Source: Epiperipatus broadwayi | Taxonomy: Eukaryota > Onychophora > Udeonychophora > Euonychophora > Peripatidae | DNA length: 64,000 nt | NCBI GenBank assembly: GCA_028023455.1 | Contig: JAQFVV010000020.1 | Span: 12,748,385-12,812,384 of the forward strand | Direction: 5' to 3' | Part shown: in pieces, positions 46,191 to 58,620 of the stretch | How the letters are laid out: the number at the start of each line of letters is the position of its first letter | Numbering within the stretch: position 1 is the stretch's first letter | The notes under the pieces: model-generated | Databases searched by the model: none | What the model was told of the DNA's origin: nothing | The model's input: the letters and a program-made list of their open reading frames with translations, nothing else | Position numbers and translations under genes: made by a program

Positions 46191-47000
46191 CACCTGGGTC
46201 TTGTTTTACGTGATAGATAGGTTCCTCAGAAAACGCGCAAACGAAATCATGCAAAAATAGACATAACTTACATTGAAAAAGGGGGGTTGCAGTCTGTGAT
46301 TTTTCAAAATTCGCATAAAAGCAAAGCACCAATGTAAAATTACTTTAAAATTTGCACACAAAAAATAAGGAAATAAAATACGACTAATAAAAAATTTCAA
46401 ATTTGAAAAAAATTGATACAAGATAAACTTTTTTTAACTATAATATTTAATTTTATTCAAAATAATATATTTTTATGCATAATTTACAGTACAGTAATTT
46501 ACATTTTTTTATACACGTTTTAATTATTATCGCTATTTGAAGCTCGCAATATCCAGACATACAATCATTTAGCTCTCGTTGGAATTTAAGAGCATGTTAA
46601 TGATTAGTGTCATTAAGAAGAAAATAATAATTGATTACGTTCTTTTTTAAAAAGCAACAACAGAATGTGATTTAAAATGCAAAATTAACACGCACAATGT
46701 TTGAACAAATTTACATTATAATCTTGTAAAATTTAATGAATGTATACATAAAATGTGGAAATCATGATTTTTATTTCATTATTGCATAAAATCTTGCTAT
46801 TATAAAGCACTGAAAATATTGAAATTACTAAGATGAATGTCAAATTCCAATAATGTGCTATTACTTTCAATATAACGTAAGTGCGCGAAAGTTATTATTT
46901 AAAGTAATAGCGCATTATCGGAGTTCGACTTCTGGTGAAACACGAATTGCGTAACTTCAAAATCGTGTCAAATAAGTCCGCGTAAAAAGAGACCCAGGTG
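46191..47000. mobile_element. TA-flanked MITE, 810 bp (Tc1/mariner or pogo-like)
   Basis: Ends CACCTGGGTCTTGTTTTACG and, inverted, CACCTGGGTCTCTTTTTACG are flanked by TA on both sides, the duplication expected for Tc1/mariner/pogo elements. The interior carries GCGTAAA-type subterminal motifs and short minus-strand frames (112 and 71 codons) that overlap in different frames and show no DDE motif. A non-autonomous copy. Confidence 0.85.
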
Positions 47001-50000
47001 TACTCTTCTGAAGCACTAATATTATTTACCTCATTGCATACTCTTCAGTTGAGAAGATATAATGATAACTTAAAAATCAACTTTTAAATGAGCATTCCAT
47101 TTAAGTATCTGATACAATGTAATTATCTGTTACTGTGATTCAATCTGAGAATCACTTAGATTAGCATAGCTTTATATAATTTAAACCAGTATCAAAATAT
47201 ATTTTATATACCTTATGATATTTTTATGAACTTTGGAACTCAAGACAATAATATTTTTTATATAAAAGCAAAACAAACAGAAACAAAACCTTTTAAAATA
47301 ATAATAATATAGTTTATTAATAACAACATAAAGAAAATATTTACAAACAAAATTTATTAGAATAAACATTGCCAAGATAGCACTGGAATCTTTTTTAAAA
47401 ATATTTTGACTCTTAAACTTTATTTTTGGTTTACAAGATTATAACAATTTATCTAGCTAAGTTACTAAGTATTTCTCTTAAACTCTTTTAAACTGTTTAT
47501 TTTGACAAACAAAATAATAAAATAAATAAATACATACAAGAGCAAGCAGAGGCTATTTGATATTAAATTCTATCTCTTTTAACAATTAGAGATTCCAAAT
47601 CTTTAAACTTCAATTACAATGGTTTTAAACAAGTATAATTCTATTTTTATTAGCATATTTAATAATACTGTGGTGTCATCTAACAATCAGAATAACACAC
47701 TAATAGGTTTATATTCATTATCCTAAGCTAAGCAAACACTAAGCTGGGATAAGCAAATACAGCATATATTTTTTTAAAAAAATGTCATTAGTTACACTGA
47801 CATTACTAATATTATAGCTAGTGATGTGTTTAAGCAAATTTCTGGCTAACTTTAAACATAACTAGATGCATGGGCCACTAACTCATCAGAGGTAATTTAT
47901 ACACATTCTTAATAAATTCTGTCCACATAAAATTATTATACTAGATGTTTTTAAAATTTAAATTTAAAAGACTTACAAATCCAGCGGTGAAAACTCTGGA
48001 TGAACATATTAAAATTAGTATGTGTGAATTGCCACTTATACCATAAGCATAATTTACATACTTAAAAATAAATATAAATTATTGTTGGTTGGTTTGTGGA
48101 TGATAAAACTATCATAACAACACAATTCAGACATTGATATATCTTTAAGCATTAAAAATAGCTAAACTCAACCTGAAGAAGCAAAGTTCCTCAAACATAT
48201 CTTGTCATCACATATCTAAAAACAAATGCAACATCACCTACTGTGGTGGAACTAGCATTAATTCATCATGAGTGATAGGCCAAAATAAACAAATATATGC
48301 TCCACAGAGCTGAACAACTTCATAAGAATATGGCGGCTTCCAAAATATCTAACTTTGAGGCAGAAAATTGGATACCTGGACCTTGTCTCAGCGCATCAGG
48401 AACAGGAAAGATGCACAAGGAAAGTATGATACTCTCTCATGGCATCTCAATACTTAAAAAATATTATCATAATCACTAGGAATACAAATATCTGGGATAC
48501 AATAACCCTCAATGGGAACAAGCACTATCACCTCATGGAAAAGCAATACAATAAGGATGGAGAACCTTGTCTACTCCATTAAGCATACTCATAATAGTTA
48601 ACAAAGCCTAACACTATGAGGCTAACAAATAACAACAAGATTATAGACAAAATATGACCTAACAAAGTTATCACTAAGAATTTTAAAAATACATGTATAC
48701 CCAATGTGAAAACCAACAATGCAAACTGTGTCAACCGACTAATATAAGAATTACTTAAAAATTAAATGCATATAAAAATTCTAGGCAAAAGTACAATGTA
48801 CACATAACAAATATTAAGTACTAAAATATAGTGACTAGTGGACATTTAAAAGATTGCAAATTAAATGTGAGAAAATTAATTCTCAATGCATATAAAAATA
48901 TTTGCAGTTATTATTGATGTAGCATTTATAAAACAAATGAATGGAAACCTTCTGATAAACCTCTTGGGCTGATTTAAATAAACTGAGTGAAATATCCCAC
49001 ATATAAATAAGCTAAGACTGAGATATTAAAATCTCCAGGAATAAAATAATTGAATATAATTTTAACTTATGTAACACTTAACAAATATAATAGTATAAAA
49101 TTTACCTGGGAATGGTAGAATATCTATCTACTCATTCTAATAAACCCATTAAGATTAAAATTATAACATTAGTTAACCAGCATATTTATGCTAATAGTAT
49201 TACACATATTTTAAAAAAAATATATATATAGCATAGATATTTTTTTGGTTTCTTTTTTTTTTTTAAAACAAAAAAAAAAAAAAAAAAATACAAAATATAA
49301 CAATAAAAAAAAATAGTAACTTCAGCTCATAGTTTCAGCTTCCTCCATATTTCTCTTTCTTTTGTTCAAGACACATACAGTTTATTAATCTGATGGTGTG
49401 AAGCTTTTGGTCAAAACATTTATAAGCATGGCAATGATTTCTAAAACGAAACATGTTTGATAGTTCTTTAAAGATATTTTAACTTTTTCCTTTAAAGATA
49501 TTTTTATAGCTCAAAGAGCACTGTTATATAATCTTATTATATAAATAATTCTGTTTCTAGTTTACGTAGACACCCTATATGATTCATTATCTAGACAGAA
49601 TATGGTTCTTTGGTATACAGTGTCCAATAGTATTTTCCACTGTTTTGTCTCTTAAATTTGGATGATCATGCAGTTCTGTCTCCCATCACAAGAATGCATT
49701 TTCTTTATTCCTTATATTTCAGCTTGTCTCCATTAACTTTTCTGGTGTACAACAGTTATAATAAAGGCTGATGTAACTCATACCTCTTCACCAACAATGA
49801 GGCCAACATTAAACAGCATATCAATTAATTAGTAAAAGAAGTTATTGGTGGCTTTCAAAATGTTTTAATTAATTATTTTTAATTTAGTTCAAAATCTCAT
49901 ATGCATAGCTTGTTTATATTTTCTTTTAACAAAATTATGTTCTTTCAATAGTAAAATATTTGCACTATTATTTAAATTTTTTTTGTTCATGTTATTCCAC

Positions 50001-50769
50001 TTTTAATAAGTACACTTTATTATATATAGTCCAATATTTCAAATTTTCATCTTACACTGTTTATTGTTAACACACATTCACATTTTATCTTAATGTAAGA
50101 TTACATTGGATAATTATATTAAAAAAGACAAACAGTTCATTTGTTTTACTAGGTAACAAAAGCTTTAGGCCCTTTCCCAATAGATATAACTATTTAGAAG
50201 AGATTTCAAATAATATTAATGGTAGCATTAAAGTACTGATATAATAAAATTTCTTAAAAATTAAATATTTTGGTTGCATGATCTTTTTTACAAATTATGT
50301 TTTTACTAATTCTGTTTTCCTTTAATTTAAGCTGTCATGTGGGTGGCAGGATTGAAATCAAAAATAATATTTTTTGGATATATTTAGTTAATATTATGAA
50401 TCAATTATAAGTTTTTTAGCAAATCCCATAACAATCCAATTCCAAGGAAATCAGGTTAGTAAACTATAAAAAATAATAATACTGGTATAAAAAAAAAATA
50501 TAATATTAGTATTTAAAAAAAAATTCGAAATAGCATTCCTTTATTTAAAACTCTGACACTTTACTACTCCATTATACTGAATACACAATATTTAAACATA
50601 TAAAATATGAATGATAAAAATAATTATCTACTAAATAGACTGTTGTTCAATATGCTGCAAAATTACTGTAATTATTATGAGGCAATATTTAATAAATAAT
50701 TTTATTTTTAAATAAATTATTAATAGTAATGTGTCATTTTTTAATATAAATTAGATAATTAAATAAAAC
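47001..50769. other. AT-rich stretch without recognised genes
   Basis: About 48160-48750 has balanced composition and mildly coding-like fragments (NTNIWDTITLNGNKHYHLME near 48480, plus strand) broken by stops; it is probably an old retroelement that I cannot assign. At 49250-49290 a T13 run faces an A20 run, able to form a hairpin. The rest is AT-rich. Confidence 0.4.
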
Positions 50770-51095
50770 TGATTTGGAAATCTAAACATTTTCATTTATA
50801 TATAAATTTTTTAATTATCATGACAACATGATGCTGATCTATTTGGTCTAGAATAATGGTGACAATATATAATTTGTACTGAAATTAAAAGGGATTTAAA
50901 TTCAGACTTTCAAGCTCTCTATAGTAGCATATTTTGATCATTTGCCATAAGTCTAAGTTAAAAACACAATCCTCTTATATTTAAATAAAAAAACATTTAC
51001 AATCAGAATGTGTTTCTAACAATGGAATGACTCAGAAATTTAAACATTTCATTTACATATAAATTTAATTATCATGGCACCACAGTGCATCAATC
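50770..51095. repeat. ~65-bp direct repeat, ~257 bp apart
   Basis: GGAAATCTAAACATTTTCAT plus following TATAAATTTTTTAATTATCA at about 50776 recurs as AGAAATTTAAACATTTCATT plus ATAAATTTAATTATCATGGC at about 51032. Between them, AAAGGGATTTAAATTCAGAC at 50888 resembles one end of the TATAGGG fold-back family. Confidence 0.6.
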
Positions 51096-54000
51096 ACGGT
51101 GCCTTTATGCTGGGCATAATCTCCACAGCAGTACACAGTCTCCGGTAATCATTTGGTAGGTGTTGACAAACATTTATTGATGCTTAGGAGAGCCACAGAA
51201 CCACTACTAAAAATATCAAATTGAATAAGTAATGGTAATAGGTTTTTTCTTTTGCTTACAAGTTAAAATAAAAAAAAATAACACGTATTTTACTGAACAA
51301 AATGATTCTACAATTGGACGACAATTAAAAAAATTAGAAGTTTAATTAAATAAATAAAAAGAAAAAATATGAATCAATTGTACAAATTTGTACAAAATAA
51401 TTTTTGTAAAAAAAATAAAAGCTACAACGGTTTTTTTTTTTTTGTGTGTGTGTACAAATGAAAATAAAGTAAACTAATATTAGCACAAAATAATTTTTAA
51501 TAAAAATAAATATTACAAAACACGAAGCTAAAAAAAAAGCAGACCTTTTCACCATCAGTGAGAAGTAGGATGAATGTTCCGAAGGAAAGCTAGAAAGACA
51601 ATTTAAACTGTCTAGGCACACATAAAAAGTAATTATTTTAATTTCATTTGTTTGCAGGGAAAATGCACCTAATTATATATTTTTCTTTAGATTTCTTTAT
51701 AAACGAAAAAAAAAAAAACCAACCATTTATCACTTTAAATTCTGCCCTTCCAATATAGTATGGTTTTGATTAAAACACACATAGAAAATTATTTTATTCA
51801 TTTTATATAGATCAAGAAAAAAAAAAGATTGTTTCCTTTGGTTTTCTCTTCCATTGTAATCACAAAAAATCAACTTATAAATTTTCAATAATTGTCACCT
51901 GTGTGTGTGAATATCTAGAGATGCTTGACCTGAAAGTGGTACTAAACTCTCAAAAAGAAAAACACAAACTAATAAAATCTAGCAGATGCTTGATCGTACT
52001 GAAAAATAATGGTGACAAACCTCTAAAATAGATCAATTGTACAAAGTAACAAAATCTAGCTTAACCTAAAAGCAGTGATAAATCTGAAAAATAAAACACT
52101 ATCCTGCAACATCATAGGATTATAACCTTAGGTCAAAGCCTTTATTTTTTTTTTAAAAAAATTACTTTGTACAAACCATTTTATATTTTTTATCTTCCTG
52201 TTTATTTGTTTAATTACTTTGAACAACTAAATTTGTAAACAAAATTGTTTATTTGTAATCTTTATTATTATTATTTTTTTATATAAATAATTTTTACAAG
52301 TAAACTCATATCTGCTCAATAAATTTGTATTTTATTCATATTACTTATTTATTTAATTAAATTTCTAAATTTTTAAACTATTTTCTTGCTTGGTATTTTC
52401 AGTAGTGGTTCATGGCTTCCTAAATGTCAATAAATGTATCTCACTGCTTGCTAAATGATTACCTTTTTATATTACTTTTGTTTTATTGTTTTTTTTTTTT
52501 TTAATTTTATAATAAATAAAACATGGTATCACTATATTGTCAAAATAGTTTTGGCTTATAATTCTTTATTATAGTCATAAATTATATTCATGAATGAATG
52601 GATTATTGAATGAAAAATGATTATTTTAACTCAGTAATTGTAATTGACATTTATGTCCAAATTAATTATCATTATTTTTTCTCATATTATCACTCCATTT
52701 TTTTATCTTCCCGATGTCAGTTACTTAAACCAAGTTATAACCTACCAGTTATGAGCTATTCATGTTATCCACAATCTTTCTATACCAAAATTGTCAACAA
52801 ATTTGCGTGCTTATACACCTATATTTCTAACCTTTAATTGCTTACATAGCATTTCTAATTTTCAACATTTTTTTTTTCTTAATTTGTTAACTTTTTATCC
52901 TTGATTTTGTTTTTGCTTCTGAGGTTAGATTAACCATAGTCATTTGCATGTGGCTGATAATGATAATAATTACATATAATTTAATTCATCAAAAATTGTT
53001 ATAACAATAACTATATTTGTTATTAAAATCCCAAAGTAACATTATTTAATAATTCTCCTACTTTACACTGATTTCTGTTGAAAAAGCAAAACAACTCTTT
53101 TTCATTCTCTTGCAAAGTTTAGTCATAATATTTTTAGTTCAGATATCTCATTGTAAAGAAAATCCTTATGTAATAGCTCTTATACAGTTTTAGATTCTCA
53201 TAAGAATGTATCAACAATCCAACCTTAAAATATTAAAAGAGTTACTTACATCTATACAGTTACATTTCTAAACCTATTCACAAAAATACCCAACTCCAAA
53301 AAACATTACTATTATAATTCAAAAGTCAGATCTCCAAAAAATCATTTAAGATCAATTTGCAAATAACCCACACCTTTGGAAGTTAAATTAATTATTTTAC
53401 ATCTAACAAATAGATTGGCATTGTTTTAAAAATAAGTAGGTATTATTTTCAAATTCTTTTAAAACGATTCTTTGGGCTTGTGAATTATCATAGTAAGCTT
53501 TTTGGATTTGATTGTTCAGTGAATAGATTTATATTACCAGCATTACATATTTAATAAAGCTGTAAGTTATTAAAATAATTAGTTATATTTTTATCTTGTA
53601 ATATTTTATTAAATAATCTCATCTAAAAAAAAAAAAACACCCAAGTCTTTTAACTATAAGATAAGATTTATATTCATCATTCTGATGTATGTTTCTTATA
53701 AATAGTTGATTGTAAATAAAATTAAAAATACCACATAAATCTAAATTCTTTTTTTGATAAATTTTAATTAAATAAATTTTGATCATGTTTGTGGTATTAT
53801 AATTAATGTGACTGGCATTCAAGTCTGAAAAAGCTAAACTTTAAAATTTTATCAAATCACAGGCTTACATAATATTTTTTTAAGTAGCTAACTCGTAGTA
53901 ACATCCACTCAGACAATATTAGAAAATAGATAATATCTAACTATTATTTGTTAGAGTGTAAAAATTCCAGACTAATCTTGGCTGATCAGATGTATGCATA

Positions 54001-55059
54001 AACTATAAAAAAAGATTGTAATATGAAGGAGCATTTACTGCATATAGAGTAATTATCATATTCTTGTGGACCATGGCCCATAGTTTTTCTTTATGTTTAC
54101 ACATACACCCACATATATAGTCTGTTTTTACTATTTTTTGTTTCAAATTATAAAATTATTTATCATAATTGCAATAATTACTGCACTTAAAATCTCTGAC
54201 CAAACACAAGACTAAATTAATCTCATTAAAATGAAATAAAAATCGAATTTCTGCAAATACTCAATATATTATTCATTTTAATAATACATGGTATAATTTA
54301 AATTGTCAAAGATAATGACAGATTTCAATTATCAAATATTTCCCCTTTCATATTTATATTGATGACGGTTTCACTATATACAGTGTTTAAAAAAAGCTGA
54401 TTTTTCTCGGCTATTTAACAACAACAATAATGATGATAATAATAATAAAAAGTCTACAATTGCTGACATATAAAGTGGAATGAATAAATGATAAATGCTA
54501 AAAATTTGTAAATAAAGCCGCAACGTTAGAAATGATAAATCAAATTGGTTGTCTGCTTTTTTCTCATCAATTAAATTATTAATAAAATAATTACAAAATT
54601 CGCAATACTTTAATTTCATGTTTAATGAAATATTATATATATATAAGCAGATGTCTGTATATATGTTGAGAAAACGGGCTGCGTCAAACTCTTTTGCCAT
54701 TTATAGTAAGTTTGAGAAATCCATGATTATGAAATGGTAGTGCATTGTAAATCCCTAGTTCCTGATTTTTTCACAATAAGATTATTCAAAGATAGAAATA
54801 GTGCTGTTATGTATCTAGAAATTATTTTTAACATCATTTTATTATTCAAGCTACAAACCTGAAAAGATTCTGGGCCAGTAACTATATATATATTAATTAC
54901 CATCTGGTAAATATTGATTACTCAAGCTTGTTTTAAATGACATAAGAGTAAAAAAAAAAAACTGTTCTTGTTTTATCACACATTATATAAGCAGTGGGTT
55001 ATATATATAGGATTTAATAATTAATATAATGGTTTATATATCTGTAATATTGGAAGAAA
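51096..55059. other. AT-rich stretch without recognised genes
   Basis: Homopolymer and simple-sequence rich. Open frames up to 108 codons (54374-54700, minus; starts MAKEFDAARF then turns into L/S/Y-rich sequence) carry no recognised motif. GTTTGCAG at 51640-51656 is acceptor-like but leads to no long frame. Confidence 0.4.
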
Positions 55060-55393
55060 CTATTTTTTACACAAGCGCTAGAATGGACACGCTCTTTCAA
55101 CCGTCAATAATTGTTTTAGAACCTTAGGGAAATCGTTGCAGCTATATAAACTAATAAAATTCAGTGTCACAGGTTAGTTAAAATGAGAAACTTTCTTTTC
55201 CCAGTGATATATAAATTGAATTTCTTCCAAGTAATATGCCAATTTAATAATCAGGCTAATAATAAGATATTTAGACACGGTTAATAATTGTTAGTTTATT
55301 TAAAAAGATTAAGTTTTAATCATAGGTGGTTTTAAAACAATTATTGATGGAAGAGAGTGCGCGTCAATTCTAACACATATATAAAAAAATAGA
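55060..55393. repeat. Fold-back element with ~60-bp inverted arms
   Basis: AGAATGGACACGCTCTTTCA with following TCAATAATTGTTTTAGAACC (about 55079-55123) pairs with its imperfect inverse at about 55327-55371 (GGTTTTAAAACAATTATTGA ... GCGCGTCAATTCT). Pairing extends outward through TATTTTTTACACAA. Interior non-coding. Consistent with a MITE. Confidence 0.7.
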
Positions 55394-55499
55394 TCCACAA
55401 TATTATATATAAAGGATTACAAAAGTAGTCAATAGTGTTGTTACCACTATCAGTAATGAAGGCTGCTTTGTATTATAATCATATAGAGGATATAAGCAT

Positions 55500-56330
55500 C
55501 AGAGTGCTATAGCATCCAACTCACACAAATATGCCGGATTTAATGCATTTCTACATAGAAACAATTATTTATGCAAATGCAATACTGACAGAACAGCTAA
55601 CATATTACAGTATATCAAAGAACTAACATCTATTGGCTATAAATATAGAAGACTAACCAAAAGAATAGCATGATTCCAAGCAAAAATAAATCAGCAAGTT
55701 AGAATTGGAGATAACAAACCATGAACAATCATACCATACATACCAAACACAGCTAAACACTTAGTGAAAATACTATCAAAACAATTTTTAGTAGGCTTCT
55801 ACACTTCTCCTAACACCAATAGACTTGTAAATAATTTGAAAGACAAATTGGATCCAAAGACAACACCCTAAGTCGTATATCAAATACAATGCCCTCAGGC
55901 TGGTTTGCAGAGCCTTGTATTATGGAAAAACAAAAACAACCATCACAAATAGAGCACCGCGACACATGTATATGTATAGAAGAGCATTAAACAATAAAGA
56001 GACCACATCGGCATTTTTAGAACATGAAAAAACTACTAGACACAAATTTGAACCCACCAATCCCACAATAGTATGTAGAGAAAGGAACGACCATAGGTGA
56101 AAAATTAAAGAAGCCTACTTCATAAATATCGATACTAATTCTATAAATAGGAAGGACACTGTTTCACTATTTCAAAACAAAGAAAATGCCATGACCTATG
56201 GCAAAATGAACAGCAAACTAATTTCCATAAATTACAATATTCCTCCTCATTATCATTGACTGCACTCAGCTAAGAATATGAAGTCTAAAAACTTCAAAAG
56301 TGCTTAGTGTAAACAAACTTATAAACAAAA
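55500..56330 (+). pseudogene. PLE relic: linker and GIY-YIG region
   Basis: Plus-strand segments in two frames: a linker-like stretch (AFLHRNNYLCKCNTDRTANI; IPYIPNTAKHLVKILSKQFL, the latter resembling the IPY...S..I region before the nuclease in PLEs), then VVYQIQCPQAG (GVYxIxC-like) and, one frame over, LYYGKTKTTITNRAPRHMYM (YIGxT...R..H-like) with AFLEHEKTTRHKF and KIKEAYFIN. Stops and one frameshift make it non-functional. It is a different lineage from the copies at 43.7 and 57.1 kb. Tail near 56296 shares CAAAAGTGCTTAGT with other PLE tails. Confidence 0.75.
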
Positions 56331-56911
56331 TTAAACTTCTCTAACAAGCAGAATTATTAGCAATTTACAGTTAGTGAATTGATATTTATAACTAATTTTT
56401 TATTCTCTAGCTAAAAATAACTAGATATTCATTTACCAACCACTATTGGATGAATAATTGTGTCTCATCTATTAAATGAAAAAATTCATATGCTTATAAG
56501 TTTCATTATCATACCAAATTCAAATCCCAGGTCATGGATATGGAAAAAGATAAGCAAACCATTATGTTATAAAGTACTTACATTTTACATATGTATTTAT
56601 GTGTAAGATATAAATACATCATGTATGTAGAATATTCTATAAAAAATATGAATTAATAATGAAATGTTTTTATGCTAAGGCTAGCTCATGAGCAGTGATT
56701 TTAATTTGGAATGAGTTCTAATATTTATTTTTCACTAGATTACCAAAAAATAAATATAGTTAAAATTTAATTAAATATTTTAATTTATGTATAAATACAA
56801 TAGGTGCATTAAAAATATTTGTAATAAGTGAGAAATGCATTCTCGGGTGTAAATGTACACGTAACATCATCCACTGTTTATCTAAGTGCTAATCCTGCTG
56901 ATACTTTAGTA
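56331..56911. other. AT-rich spacer
   Basis: No features recognised. Confidence 0.4.
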
Positions 56912-56970
56912 TAGCGATTGGCAACCTTTTAGATATTGCGGACTACTAACATAATTTTTACGAGCAATGA
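56912..56970 (+). repeat. Possible hAT-element terminal fragment
   Basis: AGCGATTGGCAACCTTTTAG followed by ATTGCGGACTACTAAC resembles the ends of hAT MITEs (CAGnGRTTGGCAACCTTTT ... GCGGACC). No partner end is present, so it would be truncated by the neighbouring PLE. Confidence 0.35.
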
Positions 56971-57124
56971 GTATGATATACATATATATTTATTTACATA
57001 AATTTATAAATAAATATTTGAAAATACAGTACTTAATAGTTTATAAGAAATATATGTATAACCGATACTTAGAAGCGCTTTCAACTAACTTGTAGTTTTT
57101 GTCAACTATCACTTTTAAAAAATG

Positions 57125-57874
57125 TCAGCTTTCCCATAATTCTGTGATCTTAACATTTGCTGCTTGCCTATTAATTAAATCTTGCTTATATTTATATATT
57201 AACATCGCCTCTTTAATTTTCCTTTTATTATTATTTCTTTCAGTTTCCAATATTTTTACGTTGTTATAATTAATATTGAAACCATATATACATGATTTAT
57301 TATGGTCATAAAAAACAGAAGCTGATAAAGTATCATTATTTTTAAAATTTTGTCTTGTATTTTGAACCCTTTTAAATAATAATAAGTGCTCTTTTGTTCT
57401 TTTTTCCAATGTGCACCTCAATTCACCTATATAACCACTGCCACACCTATATGTCCATTTGTAAATGATACAATTTTTATTTATCAATAAAGTTTTATCT
57501 TTTGAATTGTTTATTAATTTATTTAATGTAAATGATGCATAAAATGCAATATCACATATTCCTTTATAAATTTTCTTAATGAAACTTGCCTGTTGATTTG
57601 AAATATATGGTTTTTTATCAGAAGAATTAACATTATTAATATTTTTATATTTAGAAGTAAAATTTTTAATAGTATAATAAACACAATCATAATTGTATCC
57701 AACATTTAACAATTCATTATAATAAATTTCAATATTTTTAGTTTTATCTGATGCATATTTACAAAGGTTATCATTTCTAAATAAAAATGATTTCAAACCT
57801 GCCATTTTATGTGATATTGGTACTTTTGATTCATATGGAATATATCCTCTTTTTGCTATTGGTTTAAGAGTCAT
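57125..57874 (-). pseudogene. PLE GIY-YIG endonuclease half
   Basis: 249 open codons from MTLKPIAKRGYIPYESKVPI through HKMAGLKSFLFRNDNLC, a linker (ISNQQASFIKKIYKGICDIA) and the nuclease IIYKWTYRCGSGYIGELRCT then LEKRTKEHL, ending KITELWES. The GIY-YIG nuclease nicks target DNA during PLE insertion. The start shown is internal to the original protein: the RT half runs into this frame after a one-base shift near 57930, where VQFLDLKITRNKDKLDYY precedes it. Confidence 0.88.
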
Positions 57875-57899
57875 ATAGTAATCCAGTTTATCTTTGTTT

Positions 57900-58529
57900 C
57901 TAGTTATCTTGAGATCTAAAAATTGAACTCATTGAATTTTCATCTGTTTTAATCCACTTTAGGCCCTTTATATTATTTAATTCATTAAACAGATCATTAA
58001 TAGCATTTGGCTTTCCACAAACAAAAACATCACCAACATATTGATTGTATAAAATAAACTCTCTCTGATAATTTTCCTTTTTTAAAATATTTTCTTCATA
58101 TGAAGATATAACAAAATTACATATTTGGGCAACTGTAGGAAGGCCCATGGGCCACCCATTATTCATTTTATAAAATTTGTGCTTAAAAATTGCATAAATG
58201 TTTTTATCAATAAAGTTTAATGTTTCAACAATAAATTTTATTATTTTAATGTTAACATTTTTTAATTTTAATGCATTATTAATTATTTCAATAGAAGTTA
58301 TTCTGTCAATTGATCCATACATTTCACTGACATCAGAGGTACAAATTACATCATAATTATCAATAACAACATTATTAATTTTATCAACGAAATCAAATGA
58401 TGAATGTATTGTATAAATACCAAAACCAAGAATTTCTTGCAACATTTTCTCAATTAAATTACATGTTTCATAATAAAATGCACCCCCAAAATCAATCATT
58501 AATTGTAATGGTTCTTTTTCTTTATGCAA
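57900..58529 (-). pseudogene. PLE reverse transcriptase half with altered active site
   Basis: About 209 codons. Motif A-like TSDVSEMYGSIDRIT, motif B NGWPMGLPTVAQICNFVISS (canonical GxxMG-PxS-like, here with altered residues), motif C FILYNQYVGDVFVCG. The catalytic pair Y(V/I)DD has become YVGD, which should abolish polymerase activity. The frame ends at a stop just beyond the shift near 57930, which disconnects it from the nuclease. Upstream (to about 58560) RIFSNIKLHKEKEPLQL is still in frame; the N-terminus is missing. Confidence 0.85.
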
Positions 58530-58620
58530 TTTTATATTTGAAAATATTCTAGGACATAAAGAAAAACAATAACTTCTCTTAGCAGCAGAAAATTGGTTGT
58601 TTAAAGGCTAAAGTAGAATC

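Larger units (their letters stand above)
57070..58620 (-). mobile_element. Penelope-like element, 5'-truncated, minus strand
   Basis: Contains an RT fragment and a GIY-YIG fragment in two frames, followed on the minus strand by a tail with GCGCTTCTAAGTATC and ACTGTATTTTCAAATATT near 57010-57090, shared with the tails at 44.9 and 60.4 kb. Upstream of 58620 coding similarity is lost. Confidence 0.8.

Noticed and set aside
54374-54700. 108-codon minus-strand frame starting MAKEFDAARF
   Set aside because: Only the first dozen residues look protein-like; the rest is translated (AAT)n and AT-rich sequence. No donor site consistent with a first exon was convincing.
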